A stretch of DNA of 64,000 nucleotides. Origin: Polynucleobacter sp. AP-Titi-500A-B4. Lineage in GTDB: Bacteria > Pseudomonadota > Gammaproteobacteria > Burkholderiales > Burkholderiaceae. Positions within the stretch are counted from its first letter, which is position 1; each line of letters begins with the position of its first letter. The translations under genes and the position numbers were made by a program. Under the pieces are notes generated by a model, which worked only from the letters and a program-made list of their open reading frames with translations, searched no databases and was not told the origin of the DNA. The DNA lies in assembly GCF_018688095.1 (NCBI RefSeq), contig NZ_CP061311.1, forward strand, positions 1,114,861-1,178,860, in the 5' to 3' direction. Positions 37,529 to 46,648 of the stretch are shown piece after piece.

Positions 37529-37550
37529 AAAAACCACCCGAAGGTGGTTT
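37529..37550 (-). terminator. Rho-independent terminator of tRNA-Ser(GGA)
   Basis: Minus strand ACCACC-TTCG-GGTGGT with a UUCG-type tetraloop and a T run (complement of the A run at 37529-37533), 10 bp past the tRNA CCA end. It is almost identical to the terminator of the other tRNA-Ser. Confidence 0.82.
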
Positions 37551-37560
37551 TCTTGATACT

Positions 37561-37651
37561 TGGCGGAAGGGGCGGGATTCGAACCCGCGGTAGGCTATTA
37601 ACCTACGCACGCTTTCCAGGCGTGTGACTTAAACCGCTCATCCACCCTTCC
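37561..37651 (-). tRNA. tRNA-Ser (anticodon GGA)
   Basis: 91-nt minus-strand class II tRNA with encoded CCA. Acceptor GGAAGGG pairs with CCCTTCC; anticodon stem CACGC/GCGTG holds CT-GGA-AA (GGA anticodon); a long variable arm (GTAGGTTAATAGCCTAC) and T-loop GTTCGAATC are present. Confidence 0.95.
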
Positions 37652-37710
37652 GGAATCGTTGATTATACGATTGCCGTAAGGGCTTTGCCCCAAATCCATC
37701 TAAAGACAGC

Positions 37711-39684
37711 TTACAGCGACTCTTTGAGCTGATCCAAGATATGTGGATTTTCCAAGGTAGAAGTATCTTGAGTCACTTCCTCGCCCTTCGCAATCACGCG
37801 CAACAAGCGACGCATGATCTTGCCTGAACGGGTTTTTGGCAAGTTGTCACCAAAGCGCACATCTTTTGGTTTTGCAATTGGGCCAATCTCTTTACCAACC
37901 CAGTTACGCAATTCAGTCGCAAGCTTTTTAGCTTCATCACCAGTTGGACGACCCCCTTTGAGAACCACGAATACGCAAATGGCTTCACCAGTCAGTTCAT
38001 CTGGACGACCAACAACAGCCGCTTCTGCAACCAATGGATTGGCTACCAAGCAAGATTCGATTTCCATGGTTCCCATACGGTGACCGGAAACGTTCAATAC
38101 GTCATCGATACGGCCAGTGATGGTGAAGTAGCCAGTATCTTTATTGCGGATCGCGCCGTCACCTGCGAGATATAAAGTTCCACCCAATTCCTCTGGGAAA
38201 TAAGACTTCACGAAACGATCAGGATCACCCCAAATCGTACGAATCATAGAAGGCCATGGACGTTTCACAACCAAGATACCGCCTTGACCATTTGGAACGT
38301 CTGCACCGGCTTCATCCACAATCGCCGCCTGAATGCCGGGCAATGGCAATGTGCATGAACCTGGAATCATTGGTGTTGCGCCTGGCAATGGAGAAATCAT
38401 GTGGCCACCTGTTTCGGTTTGCCAGAAGGTATCTGCGATTGGGCAATTTGAATTTCCCACATTCTCGTAGTACCACATCCATGCTTCAGGATTAATTGGT
38501 TCGCCGACAGAACCCAAGAGGCGCAATGAAGATAAGTCATAGCTCTTTGGATGTACTGCTTGGTCATTGCTTGATGCTTTGATCAATGAACGGATAGCCG
38601 TTGGTGCGGTGTAGAAAATACTCGCTTTATGTTTTTGGATCATGTCCCAGAAACGGCCAGCGTTTGGATATGTTGGGACACCTTCAAACACAATCTCAGT
38701 AGCGCCTACTGCAAGTGGGCCATAAGTAATGTAAGAGTGACCTGTAACCCAACCGATATCGGCAGTACACCAGAACACATCGCTTGGCTTAATATCAAAA
38801 GTCCACTTCATGGTGAGGATCGCCCACAAGAGGTAACCGCCTGTAGAGTGCTGAACACCCTTTGGCTTACCGGTAGATCCTGAGGTGTAGAGAATAAATA
38901 ATGGATGCTCAGCGCTGACCCACTCTGGCTCACAAGTACTGGATTCATTTGCCACAATTTCCTGCATCCAAACATCACGACCCGCTGTCATGGCAATATC
39001 AGCACCAGTGCGCTTGCTCACGATCACATGCTTCACCTTAGGACATTCGCCAGTAGACAGTGCTTCGTCACAAATGGCTTTCAATGGCAATGCTTTGCCG
39101 CCGCGGAACTGTCCATCGGCAGTAATCACTGCAACGGCGCCTACGTCCATGATTCGATCACGCAATGCTTGAGCAGAGAAGCCGCCGAACACTACAGAGT
39201 GAATGGCGCCAATACGAGCGCAAGCTTGCATTGCAACAATACCTTCGATAGTCATCGCCATATAGATGATGACGCTGTCACCAGACTTAACACCCAATTT
39301 GCGCAGTGCGTTTGCCATTTTGCAAACACGCTCGAGCATTTCTTTATAAGTGACTTTAGTTACGCTACCGTCATCGGCCTCAAAAATGATGGCGGTTTTA
39401 TCGCCCAGGCCAGCTTCAACTTGGCGATCCAAACAGTTATAGGAAGCGTTAGTAGTGCCATCTTCAAACCATTTATAGAAAGGCGCCTTGGATTCATCTA
39501 AAACCTTAGTAAATGGCTTCTTCCAATAGATATTCTCTTTTGCAAGACGACCCCAGAAACCGTCATAGTCTTTTTCTGCTTCAGCACAAAGCTTGGTATA
39601 GGCCTCCATACCTGGAATTGCCGCACCCTTTACAAAATCTGCAGGTGGGTTAAATACGCGGTTTTCTTGCTTTAATGGTTCCAT
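37711..39684 (-). CDS. acs: Acetyl-CoA synthetase
   Basis: Activates acetate to acetyl-CoA through acetyl-AMP. The 657-aa product has the AMP-binding loop [45 protein letters not shown], the hinge-region [20 protein letters not shown] and the C-terminal acetylatable-lysine motif [14 protein letters not shown]. Length is typical (about 650 aa). It is a single gene between tRNA-Ser and the divergent fumarase; the upstream gap holds tandem 10-bp repeats. Confidence 0.97.
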   Translation of the reverse strand: MEPLKQENRVFNPPADFVKGAAIPGMEAYTKLCAEAEKDYDGFWGRLAKENIYWKKPFTKVLDESKAPFYKWFEDGTTNASYNCLDRQVEAGLGDKTAIIFEADDGSVTKVTYKEMLERVCKMANALRKLGVKSGDSVIIYMAMTIEGIVAMQACARIGAIHSVVFGGFSAQALRDRIMDVGAVAVITADGQFRGGKALPLKAICDEALSTGECPKVKHVIVSKRTGADIAMTAGRDVWMQEIVANESSTCEPEWVSAEHPLFILYTSGSTGKPKGVQHSTGGYLLWAILTMKWTFDIKPSDVFWCTADIGWVTGHSYITYGPLAVGATEIVFEGVPTYPNAGRFWDMIQKHKASIFYTAPTAIRSLIKASSNDQAVHPKSYDLSSLRLLGSVGEPINPEAWMWYYENVGNSNCPIADTFWQTETGGHMISPLPGATPMIPGSCTLPLPGIQAAIVDEAGADVPNGQGGILVVKRPWPSMIRTIWGDPDRFVKSYFPEELGGTLYLAGDGAIRNKDTGYFTITGRIDDVLNVSGHRMGTMEIESCLVANPLVAEAAVVGRPDELTGEAICVFVVLKGGRPTGDEAKKLATELRNWVGKEIGPIAKPKDVRFGDNLPKTRSGKIMRRLLRVIAKGEEVTQDTSTLENPHILDQLKESL

Positions 39685-39734
39685 GCTTCACAGCCCTCTA
39701 TCTAATAATCAATAATCTTTACATCTCAAAATGC

Positions 39735-39754
39735 GCAAAATGACGCAAAATGAC
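39735..39754. promoter_or_regulatory. Tandem 10-bp repeats GCAAAATGAC upstream of acs
   Basis: Two perfect abutting copies of GCAAAATGAC (39735-39744, 39745-39754), one helical turn apart, followed by the related GGGTTTTGAC. They lie 51-70 bp upstream of the acs ATG on the other strand and about 115 bp before the fumarase start. Such phased repeats often are activator sites. A similar 10-mer (GCAAAATAAC) is upstream of the formate dehydrogenase operon. Confidence 0.35.
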
Positions 39755-39869
39755 GGGTTTTGACCCGCAAGACCTTCGAAGATAAGTGAAAACACTTGGG
39801 ATTTGCTCTATGGCAAACCCTTAAAATAGGGCAAACCTTACTAATAATGTGGAAATAAGCCAAAAAACC

Positions 39870-41393
39870 ATGACAAATATCAAACAAAACGACCTGATTC
39901 AAAGCGTTGCAGACGCATTCCAGTTCATTTCTTACTACCACCCCAAGGACTTCATTGATGCCATGGGCAAGGCCTACTCCCTAGAAAAAGGTGAGGCAGC
40001 CAAGGATGCGATTGCACAAATCTTGACCAACAGCCGGATGTGCGCTGAAGGCCACCGTCCACTTTGCCAAGATACCGGCATTGCCGTCGTTTTCCTCAAA
40101 ATCGGCATGAACGTCCAGTGGTCTGATGCCACGATGAGCGTCACAGAAATGGTAAATGAAGGTGTGCGCCGCGCCTACCTCAATCCAGAAAATACATTAC
40201 GCGCTTCTGTATTAACTGATCCTGCAGGTAAACGCAAAAACACCGGTGATAACACTCCTGCAGTAATTCACTATGAAATTGTTCCGGGTGATGATGTTGA
40301 AGTGATTTGCGCTGCTAAAGGTGGTGGCTCAGAAAATAAAGCCAAGATGGTCATGCTTAACCCTTCTGACTCGATCGTCGACTGGGTTCTCAAAACGGTT
40401 CCAACTATGGGTGCTGGCTGGTGCCCTCCTGGAATCCTCGGCATTGGAATCGGTGGCACTCCAGAAAAAGCAATGTTGATGGCTAAAGAAGCTTTGATGG
40501 GCCCCGTAGATATCCAGGAACTCATTGAGCGCGGCCCAAAGAATCGCGTAGAAGAATTGCGCCTCGAGCTCTATGAGAAAGTGAACAAACTCGGTATTGG
40601 TGCCCAAGGTCTAGGCGGCTTATCTACTGTGCTTGATATAAAGATCCTGGATTACCCAACGCATGCAGCTTCATTGCCTGTGGCCATGATTCCGAACTGT
40701 GCTGCAACACGTCACGTCCATTTCCATTTGCATGGCGATGGCCCTGCAAAACTAGAAGCTCCTTCTTTGTCTGATTGGCCGGATGTCACCTGGACTCCAG
40801 ATGTTCAAAAGTCTAAACGCATCAATTTAGATACATTGACTGCTGAAGAAGTGGCAAGCTGGAAACCTGGTGAGACTTTATTGCTCAATGGAAAAATTTT
40901 GACAGGTCGTGATGCAGCACATAAACGTATTCAAGACATGCTCGCTAAAGGTGAAGAGTTACCGGTGAGCTTTAAAAACCGCGTGATCTACTATGTTGGT
41001 CCAGTGGATCCAGTGCGCGATGAGGTGGTTGGTCCAGCAGGTCCCACTACCTCTACTCGCATGGATAAGTTCACTGAGATGATGTTGGCCAAAACCGGTT
41101 TGATTTCGATGATTGGTAAAGCTGAGCGTGGACCAGTTGCGATTGAAGCTATTAAGAAACATAAGTCTGCCTACCTCATGGCCGTTGGTGGCGCCGCATA
41201 TTTGGTATCCAAAGCGATTCAACACTCTAAGGTGGTTGGCTTTGCTGACCTCGGCATGGAAGCGATCTACGAGTTTGACGTCAAAGATATGCCAGTCACC
41301 GTTGCCGTGAACTCTGAGGGCATCTCAATGCATGAGACTGGCCCGAAAGAGTGGCAAGCGAAGATTGGTAATATTCCAGTCACCGTTGCTTAA
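39870..41393 (+). CDS. Fumarate hydratase, class I (4Fe-4S)
   Basis: Interconverts fumarate and malate in the TCA cycle. 507 aa from ATG 39870 (an upstream GTG at 39849 is open). It joins the FumA/B alpha region (RPLCQDTGIAVVFLK, cluster Cys, GGGSENKAKM, GIGIGGTPEKAMLMAKEALM) and beta region (GEELPVSFKNRVIYYVGPVDP, GPTTSTRMDKF, MAVGGAAYLVSKAI) in one chain, as in iron-sulfur fumarases of Burkholderiaceae. Confidence 0.92.
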   Translation: MTNIKQNDLIQSVADAFQFISYYHPKDFIDAMGKAYSLEKGEAAKDAIAQILTNSRMCAEGHRPLCQDTGIAVVFLKIGMNVQWSDATMSVTEMVNEGVRRAYLNPENTLRASVLTDPAGKRKNTGDNTPAVIHYEIVPGDDVEVICAAKGGGSENKAKMVMLNPSDSIVDWVLKTVPTMGAGWCPPGILGIGIGGTPEKAMLMAKEALMGPVDIQELIERGPKNRVEELRLELYEKVNKLGIGAQGLGGLSTVLDIKILDYPTHAASLPVAMIPNCAATRHVHFHLHGDGPAKLEAPSLSDWPDVTWTPDVQKSKRINLDTLTAEEVASWKPGETLLLNGKILTGRDAAHKRIQDMLAKGEELPVSFKNRVIYYVGPVDPVRDEVVGPAGPTTSTRMDKFTEMMLAKTGLISMIGKAERGPVAIEAIKKHKSAYLMAVGGAAYLVSKAIQHSKVVGFADLGMEAIYEFDVKDMPVTVAVNSEGISMHETGPKEWQAKIGNIPVTVA

Positions 41394-41431
41394 TTGCGTT
41401 TGGTCTTTTTGACTCTAACATTGGCACTCAC

Positions 41432-42250
41432 TTGTCGCTAATAGGCGTTTTTGATTCTGGCGTTGGTGGCTTATCCATTTTGGATGAAGCCTTGCGCCAG
41501 CTTCCACAGCATGACTATATTTACCTGGCAGATTCTGCAAACGCCCCTTATGGAGAAAAATCCAGCGATTGGATTGCCAAGCGCAGCTTAAGTTTGTGCA
41601 AACATTTAGCAGACGCAGGCTGCGATGCCATCGTGGTGGCATGCAATACTGCCACTGCTGAAGCAATCAAACAGATTCGCAGTGAGGTGAAAGTGCCCGT
41701 CATCGGTGTAGAGCCAGGCATTAAGCCCGCAGCCATGCAATCCCAAAACGGGATTGTTGGAGTCCTTGCAACTGAAGCCACCCTGAAAAGCGATAAATTC
41801 AATGCCTTATTAGCTACCCTGCCCAGTGATTGCCTTTTTATCAAGCAAGCAGGTGCCGGACTAGTACCTTTGATTGAAGCCGGCAAAGCAGATAGCGAAG
41901 AAACCTTAGAGCTTCTTGCAAAACATCTAGTGCCAATTCAGGATGCGGGTTCAGACACCCTAGTATTAGGCTGTACCCACTACCCTTTTCTCAGAAAAGC
42001 CATTCGCAAATTATTAGGTGACTCCATTACGCTGATTGATACTAGCGAAGCAGTTGTGCGTCAATTAAAGCGACAACTAGAATCACTAGATACTGCTGGC
42101 TCATCAGGCAAGAGCACAAGAGAGCATGGTTCCGTCAGCTTTATCAGCAGCAAAGATGATGCTACCTTACTCAAAATGGCGCGAGATTTAATGCATAGCG
42201 ATCTTGAGGCTCATGAGGTCAGCTCCAGTTTATTGGGAGCTACTCGATGA
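41432..42250 (+). CDS. murI: Glutamate racemase
   Basis: Makes D-glutamate for peptidoglycan. The 272-aa product starts at a TTG (41432) and has the conserved IGVFDSGVGGLSIL (catalytic Asp region), VACNTATAEAI with the first catalytic Cys, and LGCTHYPFLRKAI with the second Cys. No ATG fits upstream of the conserved N-terminus. Its stop overlaps the ATG of the tonB-like gene (ATGA), so the cell-wall gene and the TonB system are translationally coupled. Confidence 0.94.
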   Translation: MSLIGVFDSGVGGLSILDEALRQLPQHDYIYLADSANAPYGEKSSDWIAKRSLSLCKHLADAGCDAIVVACNTATAEAIKQIRSEVKVPVIGVEPGIKPAAMQSQNGIVGVLATEATLKSDKFNALLATLPSDCLFIKQAGAGLVPLIEAGKADSEETLELLAKHLVPIQDAGSDTLVLGCTHYPFLRKAIRKLLGDSITLIDTSEAVVRQLKRQLESLDTAGSSGKSTREHGSVSFISSKDDATLLKMARDLMHSDLEAHEVSSSLLGATR

Positions 42251-42933
42251 GTACGTTTTTCCAAAGGATGGATGCACGGCTCCCGTTTACCAAAACAGAG
42301 CGCATTATTATTGGCATCGTATTGGTATTACATGCCTTACCTGCTCTAGAGTTTTTACATTTTTCTTCACGTCCTCCAAAAATGGATGATGCGCGTGTCA
42401 TGGCCAATCTAGTCAGCCCTGATACAGCATCTAATAAGAGCCAGCAACCTCCTGCTCCTCCGCCTCCTAAGCCTAAAGAAGAGCCCAAGAAAAAAACGGT
42501 TGAGGAAAAGTCTTCACAAAAGCCAACACCCCCTCAGCAGCAAAATACAAGCCAGCAGACTCAACAGCAAAGCAAGAGCGAATCACAGATGCAAAATGCG
42601 GCCGTTGCCCCTGCAACGACTGGTGGCGCCAGTGGTTCACCGATTCAGACGGACATTGGTAAACTGGTTGTCGTATACCAGCCCGATGCCGATGCTTATT
42701 ACCCGTCGTTCTCTAAACGGTCAGGAGAGCAAGGCACTGTGGTTGTACGTTTGATTATTTCCGAGGCAGGCGAAGTGGAAGATGTTGCTATATTGCAATC
42801 GAGCACCTTCCCTCGACTGGATCGTGCAGCAACCGATATTGGCAGACGTTATCGCTTCAAACCCTTTTTAGTGAATGGTTCACCCCAAAGAATTTCTACC
42901 AATCTTTTAATTAAATTTAATCTCAAGAATTAA
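42247..42933 (+). CDS. tonB: TonB-family energy transducer
   Basis: Inner-membrane anchored protein that powers outer-membrane receptors. 228 aa: an N-terminal helix (residues about 20-36, IIIGIVLVLHALPALEFL), a Pro/Lys/Gln-rich periplasmic spacer (QQPPAPPPPKPKEEPKKK), and a C-terminal TonB domain (YYPSFSKRSGEQGTVVVRL; FPRLDRAATDIGRRYRFKP). Overlaps murI and precedes exbB by 5 bp. Confidence 0.9.
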   Translation: MSTFFQRMDARLPFTKTERIIIGIVLVLHALPALEFLHFSSRPPKMDDARVMANLVSPDTASNKSQQPPAPPPPKPKEEPKKKTVEEKSSQKPTPPQQQNTSQQTQQQSKSESQMQNAAVAPATTGGASGSPIQTDIGKLVVVYQPDADAYYPSFSKRSGEQGTVVVRLIISEAGEVEDVAILQSSTFPRLDRAATDIGRRYRFKPFLVNGSPQRISTNLLIKFNLKN

Positions 42934-42938
42934 CAACT

Positions 42939-43631
42939 ATGAATACACCATTTGGAATTGCAAATCTTTGGCTCGAGGGTGATGGCATTACTCGCTTTGT
43001 AGCGATTGCTTTATTACTATGCTCTATCGTGACTTGGGTTATTTTGCTTACCCGTTTTTGGGAACTTCGTAACCTGCGTAAATTTAGACCTGAACTCGAC
43101 CAGTTCTGGCGCGCTACTTCATACGAGCAAGGCCTGGAATCCTTCAGCAATCACAGTATGAATCCTTACTACCAGATTGCTCGTTCTGCTAGCAGTGCTT
43201 CAGTTCATCACCAGAGTCAAGCCAGTAATCATCGCGAGCTTCTGCAAACCTTGAATTATTCCGAGTGGATGGCTAGAAGCATTAAGAACGGTATCGATAG
43301 TATTGCTGCCACCCTACAAAAGGGCCTGACCTTCTTAGGCTCTACCGGCGCAACTGCACCGTTTATCGGCTTATTTGGCACCGTTTGGGGGATCTACCAT
43401 GCATTAATTTCAATTAGCAGCTCTGGTAGCGCTCAGATTGATCAAGTTGCAGGCCCGATTGGCGAAGCTTTGATCATGACTGCCTTAGGTCTTGCGGTTG
43501 CGATCCCTGCGGTACTCGGCTTTAACGCAATCAATCGCGCCAATAAATTATTGGTTGCTGAACTCAATCGTTTTGGCAATGACTTGCTTGCCTACTTTGT
43601 GACTGGTGCTCGCGTGAAGTCTGGAGAATAA
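42939..43631 (+). CDS. exbB: ExbB/TolQ/MotA-type proton channel subunit
   Basis: 230 aa with three membrane helices: residues about 18-38 (FVAIALLLCSIVTWVILLTRF), and two C-terminal helices at GLTFLGSTGATAPFIGLFGTVWGIYH and ALIMTALGLAVAIPAVLGFNA (each read in part). The GxxGTVWGI and the A-L-G-L-A-V-A-I-P motifs are those of ExbB. Forms the proton-driven motor with ExbD for the adjacent TonB. Confidence 0.92.
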   Translation: MNTPFGIANLWLEGDGITRFVAIALLLCSIVTWVILLTRFWELRNLRKFRPELDQFWRATSYEQGLESFSNHSMNPYYQIARSASSASVHHQSQASNHRELLQTLNYSEWMARSIKNGIDSIAATLQKGLTFLGSTGATAPFIGLFGTVWGIYHALISISSSGSAQIDQVAGPIGEALIMTALGLAVAIPAVLGFNAINRANKLLVAELNRFGNDLLAYFVTGARVKSGE

Positions 43632-43633
43632 GT

Positions 43634-44047
43634 ATGTCTTTCCATATACAAGACGATCAGAATGATGACGCCATTATGGCGGAAATCAACATGACGCCAA
43701 TGGTGGATGTCATGTTGGTTCTTCTGATTATTTTTATCATCACCCTGCCCGTTATACAGCAAGCAGTAAAAGTGGAATTGCCTAAGGCAAACAGCGTTCG
43801 CAATGAGATCAAACCAGAGTCGGTTCAGCTATCCATTGATGCCAAGGGTCAGATTTTCTGGAATAGCACGCCAATCGATTTAAAAACATTTGATGGCTAC
43901 GCTGAAAAGGCCGCCCAAAAGGATCCTCAACCAGAGATCAATCTCCGCGCGGATAAGTCCGTAAAATACGAATATGTGGCCCAAGTCTTAGCAGCCTCTC
44001 GCCGTGCCGGACTCACTAAATTAGGGTTTGTAACCGAGCCGGATTAA
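43634..44047 (+). CDS. exbD: ExbD/TolR biopolymer transport protein
   Basis: 137 aa with one N-terminal membrane helix (MVDVMLVLLIIFIITLPV) that carries the conserved proton-path Asp in MVDVM, and a periplasmic domain ending RRAGLTKLGFVTEPD. Separated from exbB by 2 bp. The tonB-exbB-exbD set is complete, so it probably energises siderophore or other TonB-dependent receptors encoded elsewhere. Convergent with the exported-protein gene at 44081. Confidence 0.93.
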   Translation: MSFHIQDDQNDDAIMAEINMTPMVDVMLVLLIIFIITLPVIQQAVKVELPKANSVRNEIKPESVQLSIDAKGQIFWNSTPIDLKTFDGYAEKAAQKDPQPEINLRADKSVKYEYVAQVLAASRRAGLTKLGFVTEPD

Positions 44048-44080
44048 ACTCTTCTCCGGCCTCGCAGCACTACAGCAATC

Positions 44081-44548
44081 TTATTTTGCTTTGTAGGGCA
44101 TCTTGGATGGCAAACAGGTCTCTTCACTAACGTAAGTTCCGTTGCCCATCGTTTCACCCAAAATCCCACCCTGAATTTTTTCCACTTTCTTTAACTTACC
44201 TGTTACTGGGTCAAGCGTCATATTGGTAGATACTGTTCCTGCAGGATAGATGACACCCATCACATTCTCAGGCTCAAAGCTCGCATCGATCTGTATCAAA
44301 ATATTGGGTCGCGCTAGAGTGACGCTCTTCACCACCTGCTTTCCATAAGCATCAGACTGATCCAAATCACGATCATCTAAAAAGACTTTTGCTTTCTGAG
44401 CACCAGAAGCAAGGGTGAGCTTCATCTCATACTCTTCGGTATACCCTTTTTCTGAGCGCTTGCAGTGAAACTCCATGACATCAACACCCCAAACAGCTAA
44501 TGATGAAAAGGTGAGGCAGGAGCAAAGCAGCAATTTTTGTAAATTCAT
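44081..44548 (-). CDS. Small exported protein of unknown function
   Basis: 155 aa with a clear signal peptide (LLLCSCLTFSSLAVWG). The mature part is polar, has two cysteines (MEFHCKRSEK, SEETCLPSK) that could form a disulfide, and looks beta-rich. I do not recognise a family. It is the last gene of the minus-strand run that begins with the TpsA-type exoprotein, 54 bp past the TAXI gene, so it may be part of that system. Confidence 0.65.
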   Translation of the reverse strand: MNLQKLLLCSCLTFSSLAVWGVDVMEFHCKRSEKGYTEEYEMKLTLASGAQKAKVFLDDRDLDQSDAYGKQVVKSVTLARPNILIQIDASFEPENVMGVIYPAGTVSTNMTLDPVTGKLKKVEKIQGGILGETMGNGTYVSEETCLPSKMPYKAK

Positions 44549-44601
44549 AATGGATGCAAAGAATACAGGGCTAGGCCAAGCGTAGCCTATATTGAAAGAC
44601 T

Positions 44602-45798
44602 CTATTCTAATTTAGTGATATTGCTAGCAATCGTATTCAAGTGGTCTGAAACGGCAGGGCCATCATCATCCTCTGCATCAACATCATCATCTAAAGCGGC
44701 TACTGCGACAACCTCTTCGGGCGCCTTAAACCACTTAAATACGACCAAGGCAACTGATAGCAATGACATCACTAGACCAAAAATGCCCTTGATCTGATCA
44801 ATCATTTGCGCAGTGATGAATGGCTGCTTGCTAGCGATATACACTTCGGTGCCATCGGAAATAGGAAAGCCAGATGGTGTCAACATCTTGTCTTCTGAAA
44901 TTGGAAAGCTAAAGCGTGAGGCAACTTGAGGGCTATATAAAACGGGTAATAAAGCTGCAATCGCATGTGGATCAACATCTTTATTGGCCAGCAGATTGAG
45001 ATTGACGCCCACCACCTGAATATCTTTAGATGGCACAGGTGGAGAGATTTGATACATATAAGCCAAAATCTTGGCATCAGCTACCCAGCCCATGCGCATT
45101 GCCAATGAGGGCGGGAAAGACATCTCTAGAAGCTGGTAACCCCGCTTTTGCACCAGAAAATCAACGGTGGCTGATGGCGCATAAGAAACTTGCACGATGA
45201 CATCAGGAAGCCGATCAGCTTTCATGGCGAGCAATTGCTCGTCACTGAAGTTGGTTTCTACGTAATCAACCTCAGGAACCAAACCTGAAAAACGCAGGAT
45301 TTGATTGGAAACAATGCTAGGTCCGCCGTTTTTCTCACCGAGATTGACTGTCTTGCCACGAATGTCATGAATATTCTTAACGTCGCTCTTCACCAAAAAC
45401 TGAATTAACTGGGGTGCAATCGATGCAACCTGTCTTACATTCTCGTAGCCGACTGGATCAATACCGCCCTGCACAAATGCAAGATCTAAGTTGCCATCGT
45501 TTAATTCGTTTAGCGCCTGAAAAGACCCTGCGGTCGGCATAATGTTTAGTGTGACATTGCGACGAGTGGCTTCTTCCTGGAGTACTTTAGTCAAGTGATG
45601 ACTTTTCGTGAGCATTCCACCGCCACTGATGGTGATTTCATAGTGGCGAGGATATAAATCGTAGGCAAATTTCCCAGCAAGCCCCAGTAACAGCCCAATC
45701 AAGATTAGCGCAAGGCCTTTGCGAATATGATGCTGTCTTCTAAGCCAATCTAAACCTTTAAAGAGGAGTTGCTCAACTTCATTTGCTGGATTTGCCAT
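44602..45798 (-). CDS. Membrane-tethered TAXI-family solute-binding protein
   Basis: 398 aa. An N-terminal helix (residues about 28-46, GLALILIGLLLGLAGKFAY) anchors a TAXI binding domain (ITISGGGMLTKSHHLTKVL; LDLAFVQGGID; VNLGEKNGGPSIVSNQIL); a second helix at about 344-362 (GIFGLVMSLLSVALVVFKWF) leads to an acidic cytoplasmic tail (AALDDDVDAEDDDGP). TAXI proteins usually serve TRAP transporters, but no DctQM-like gene is here. It follows two PstS-like genes at 10 bp spacing. Confidence 0.8.
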   Translation of the reverse strand: MANPANEVEQLLFKGLDWLRRQHHIRKGLALILIGLLLGLAGKFAYDLYPRHYEITISGGGMLTKSHHLTKVLQEEATRRNVTLNIMPTAGSFQALNELNDGNLDLAFVQGGIDPVGYENVRQVASIAPQLIQFLVKSDVKNIHDIRGKTVNLGEKNGGPSIVSNQILRFSGLVPEVDYVETNFSDEQLLAMKADRLPDVIVQVSYAPSATVDFLVQKRGYQLLEMSFPPSLAMRMGWVADAKILAYMYQISPPVPSKDIQVVGVNLNLLANKDVDPHAIAALLPVLYSPQVASRFSFPISEDKMLTPSGFPISDGTEVYIASKQPFITAQMIDQIKGIFGLVMSLLSVALVVFKWFKAPEEVVAVAALDDDVDAEDDDGPAVSDHLNTIASNITKLE

Positions 45799-45808
45799 GG
45801 CCTATAAC

Positions 45809-46648
45809 CTATCGAGAGACTTGAGTTAAGCCATGCTTTACCAAGATCTCTTGACCTTTGGCGCTTAAGCTATAGCGGACAAAATCCTTAGCCGCTGAAC
45901 TAGCAGAATTCTTACTTACCAAAAACATATCTCGGTACAAAGGATATAACTTAAGCAGCAGAGTCTTATCGCTTATTGCGACGCCATTCACGGCAACTGC
46001 CTTGACTTTATTGCTGAGATTTTTATTCGTCAAATACCCAATGCCATAAGAATCTTCTGCGATTGCATCAGAAATGCCAGCAGCACTATCAAAGACTTTT
46101 GCATCGCGCGAGAATTTAGCACCCTTCATCACAACATCCTCAACAAATGCTCTCGTAGTTGAGCCTTCGTTCCTGTTGTAGACATTAATCTTCTTATTTG
46201 GGCCACCAATTTGATTCCAGTTAACAATTGAGCCTTCGAAAATTCCATCTAAATGCTCTAAAGAAATACCATTGATATTCATGCTGGGATGGACCACGAT
46301 AGCTACACCCTCAATTCCAATCAAATTACTGTGGAGATCGAGATTAAACTCTTCAAAATTTAAATCTCTAGACATCATGGCTAGGTCAATACCTCCATGA
46401 TCCAAAGCCACGAGGCCAGCAATAGAGCCCCCGCCTTCAATCGCGACTTTGACATGGGTGTGCTTCTCAATAAACGGGGCAATTAATAGGGCAACGAAGC
46501 GCGATACCGCTACCGACCCTGAAATCATGAGCTCTTTTTGCGCCCTCGCCACAACATAGGGATAAGCAATCAAGCCAGCAAGCGTAGCACCTCCTACACC
46601 TGCGGCAATAGCAATACCTCGGATGAAGCGACGACGATCGATCATCAT
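45809..46648 (-). CDS. PstS-like substrate-binding protein with Tat signal
   Basis: 279 aa. N-terminal MMIDRRRFIRGIAIAAGVGG is a twin-arginine signal (RRRFIRG, then a hydrophobic stretch to VVARAQ). The mature part follows the phosphate-binding-like fold: MISGSVAVSRFVALL, EGGGSIAGLVALDHGGIDLAMMSRDL, GIFEGSIVNWNQIGGP, YNRNEGSTTRAFVEDVV. No PstCAB is present. Its ATG overlaps the stop of the upstream PstS-like gene (ATGA), giving translational coupling. The ligand is unknown; phosphate is not implied. Confidence 0.82.
   Translation of the reverse strand: MMIDRRRFIRGIAIAAGVGGATLAGLIAYPYVVARAQKELMISGSVAVSRFVALLIAPFIEKHTHVKVAIEGGGSIAGLVALDHGGIDLAMMSRDLNFEEFNLDLHSNLIGIEGVAIVVHPSMNINGISLEHLDGIFEGSIVNWNQIGGPNKKINVYNRNEGSTTRAFVEDVVMKGAKFSRDAKVFDSAAGISDAIAEDSYGIGYLTNKNLSNKVKAVAVNGVAISDKTLLLKLYPLYRDMFLVSKNSASSAAKDFVRYSLSAKGQEILVKHGLTQVSR

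Noticed and set aside
38905..39501. Plus-strand ORF of 198 codons inside acs
   Set aside because: Shadow frame of a fully conserved acs gene; composition rich in His, Cys and Ser and no recognisable domain.
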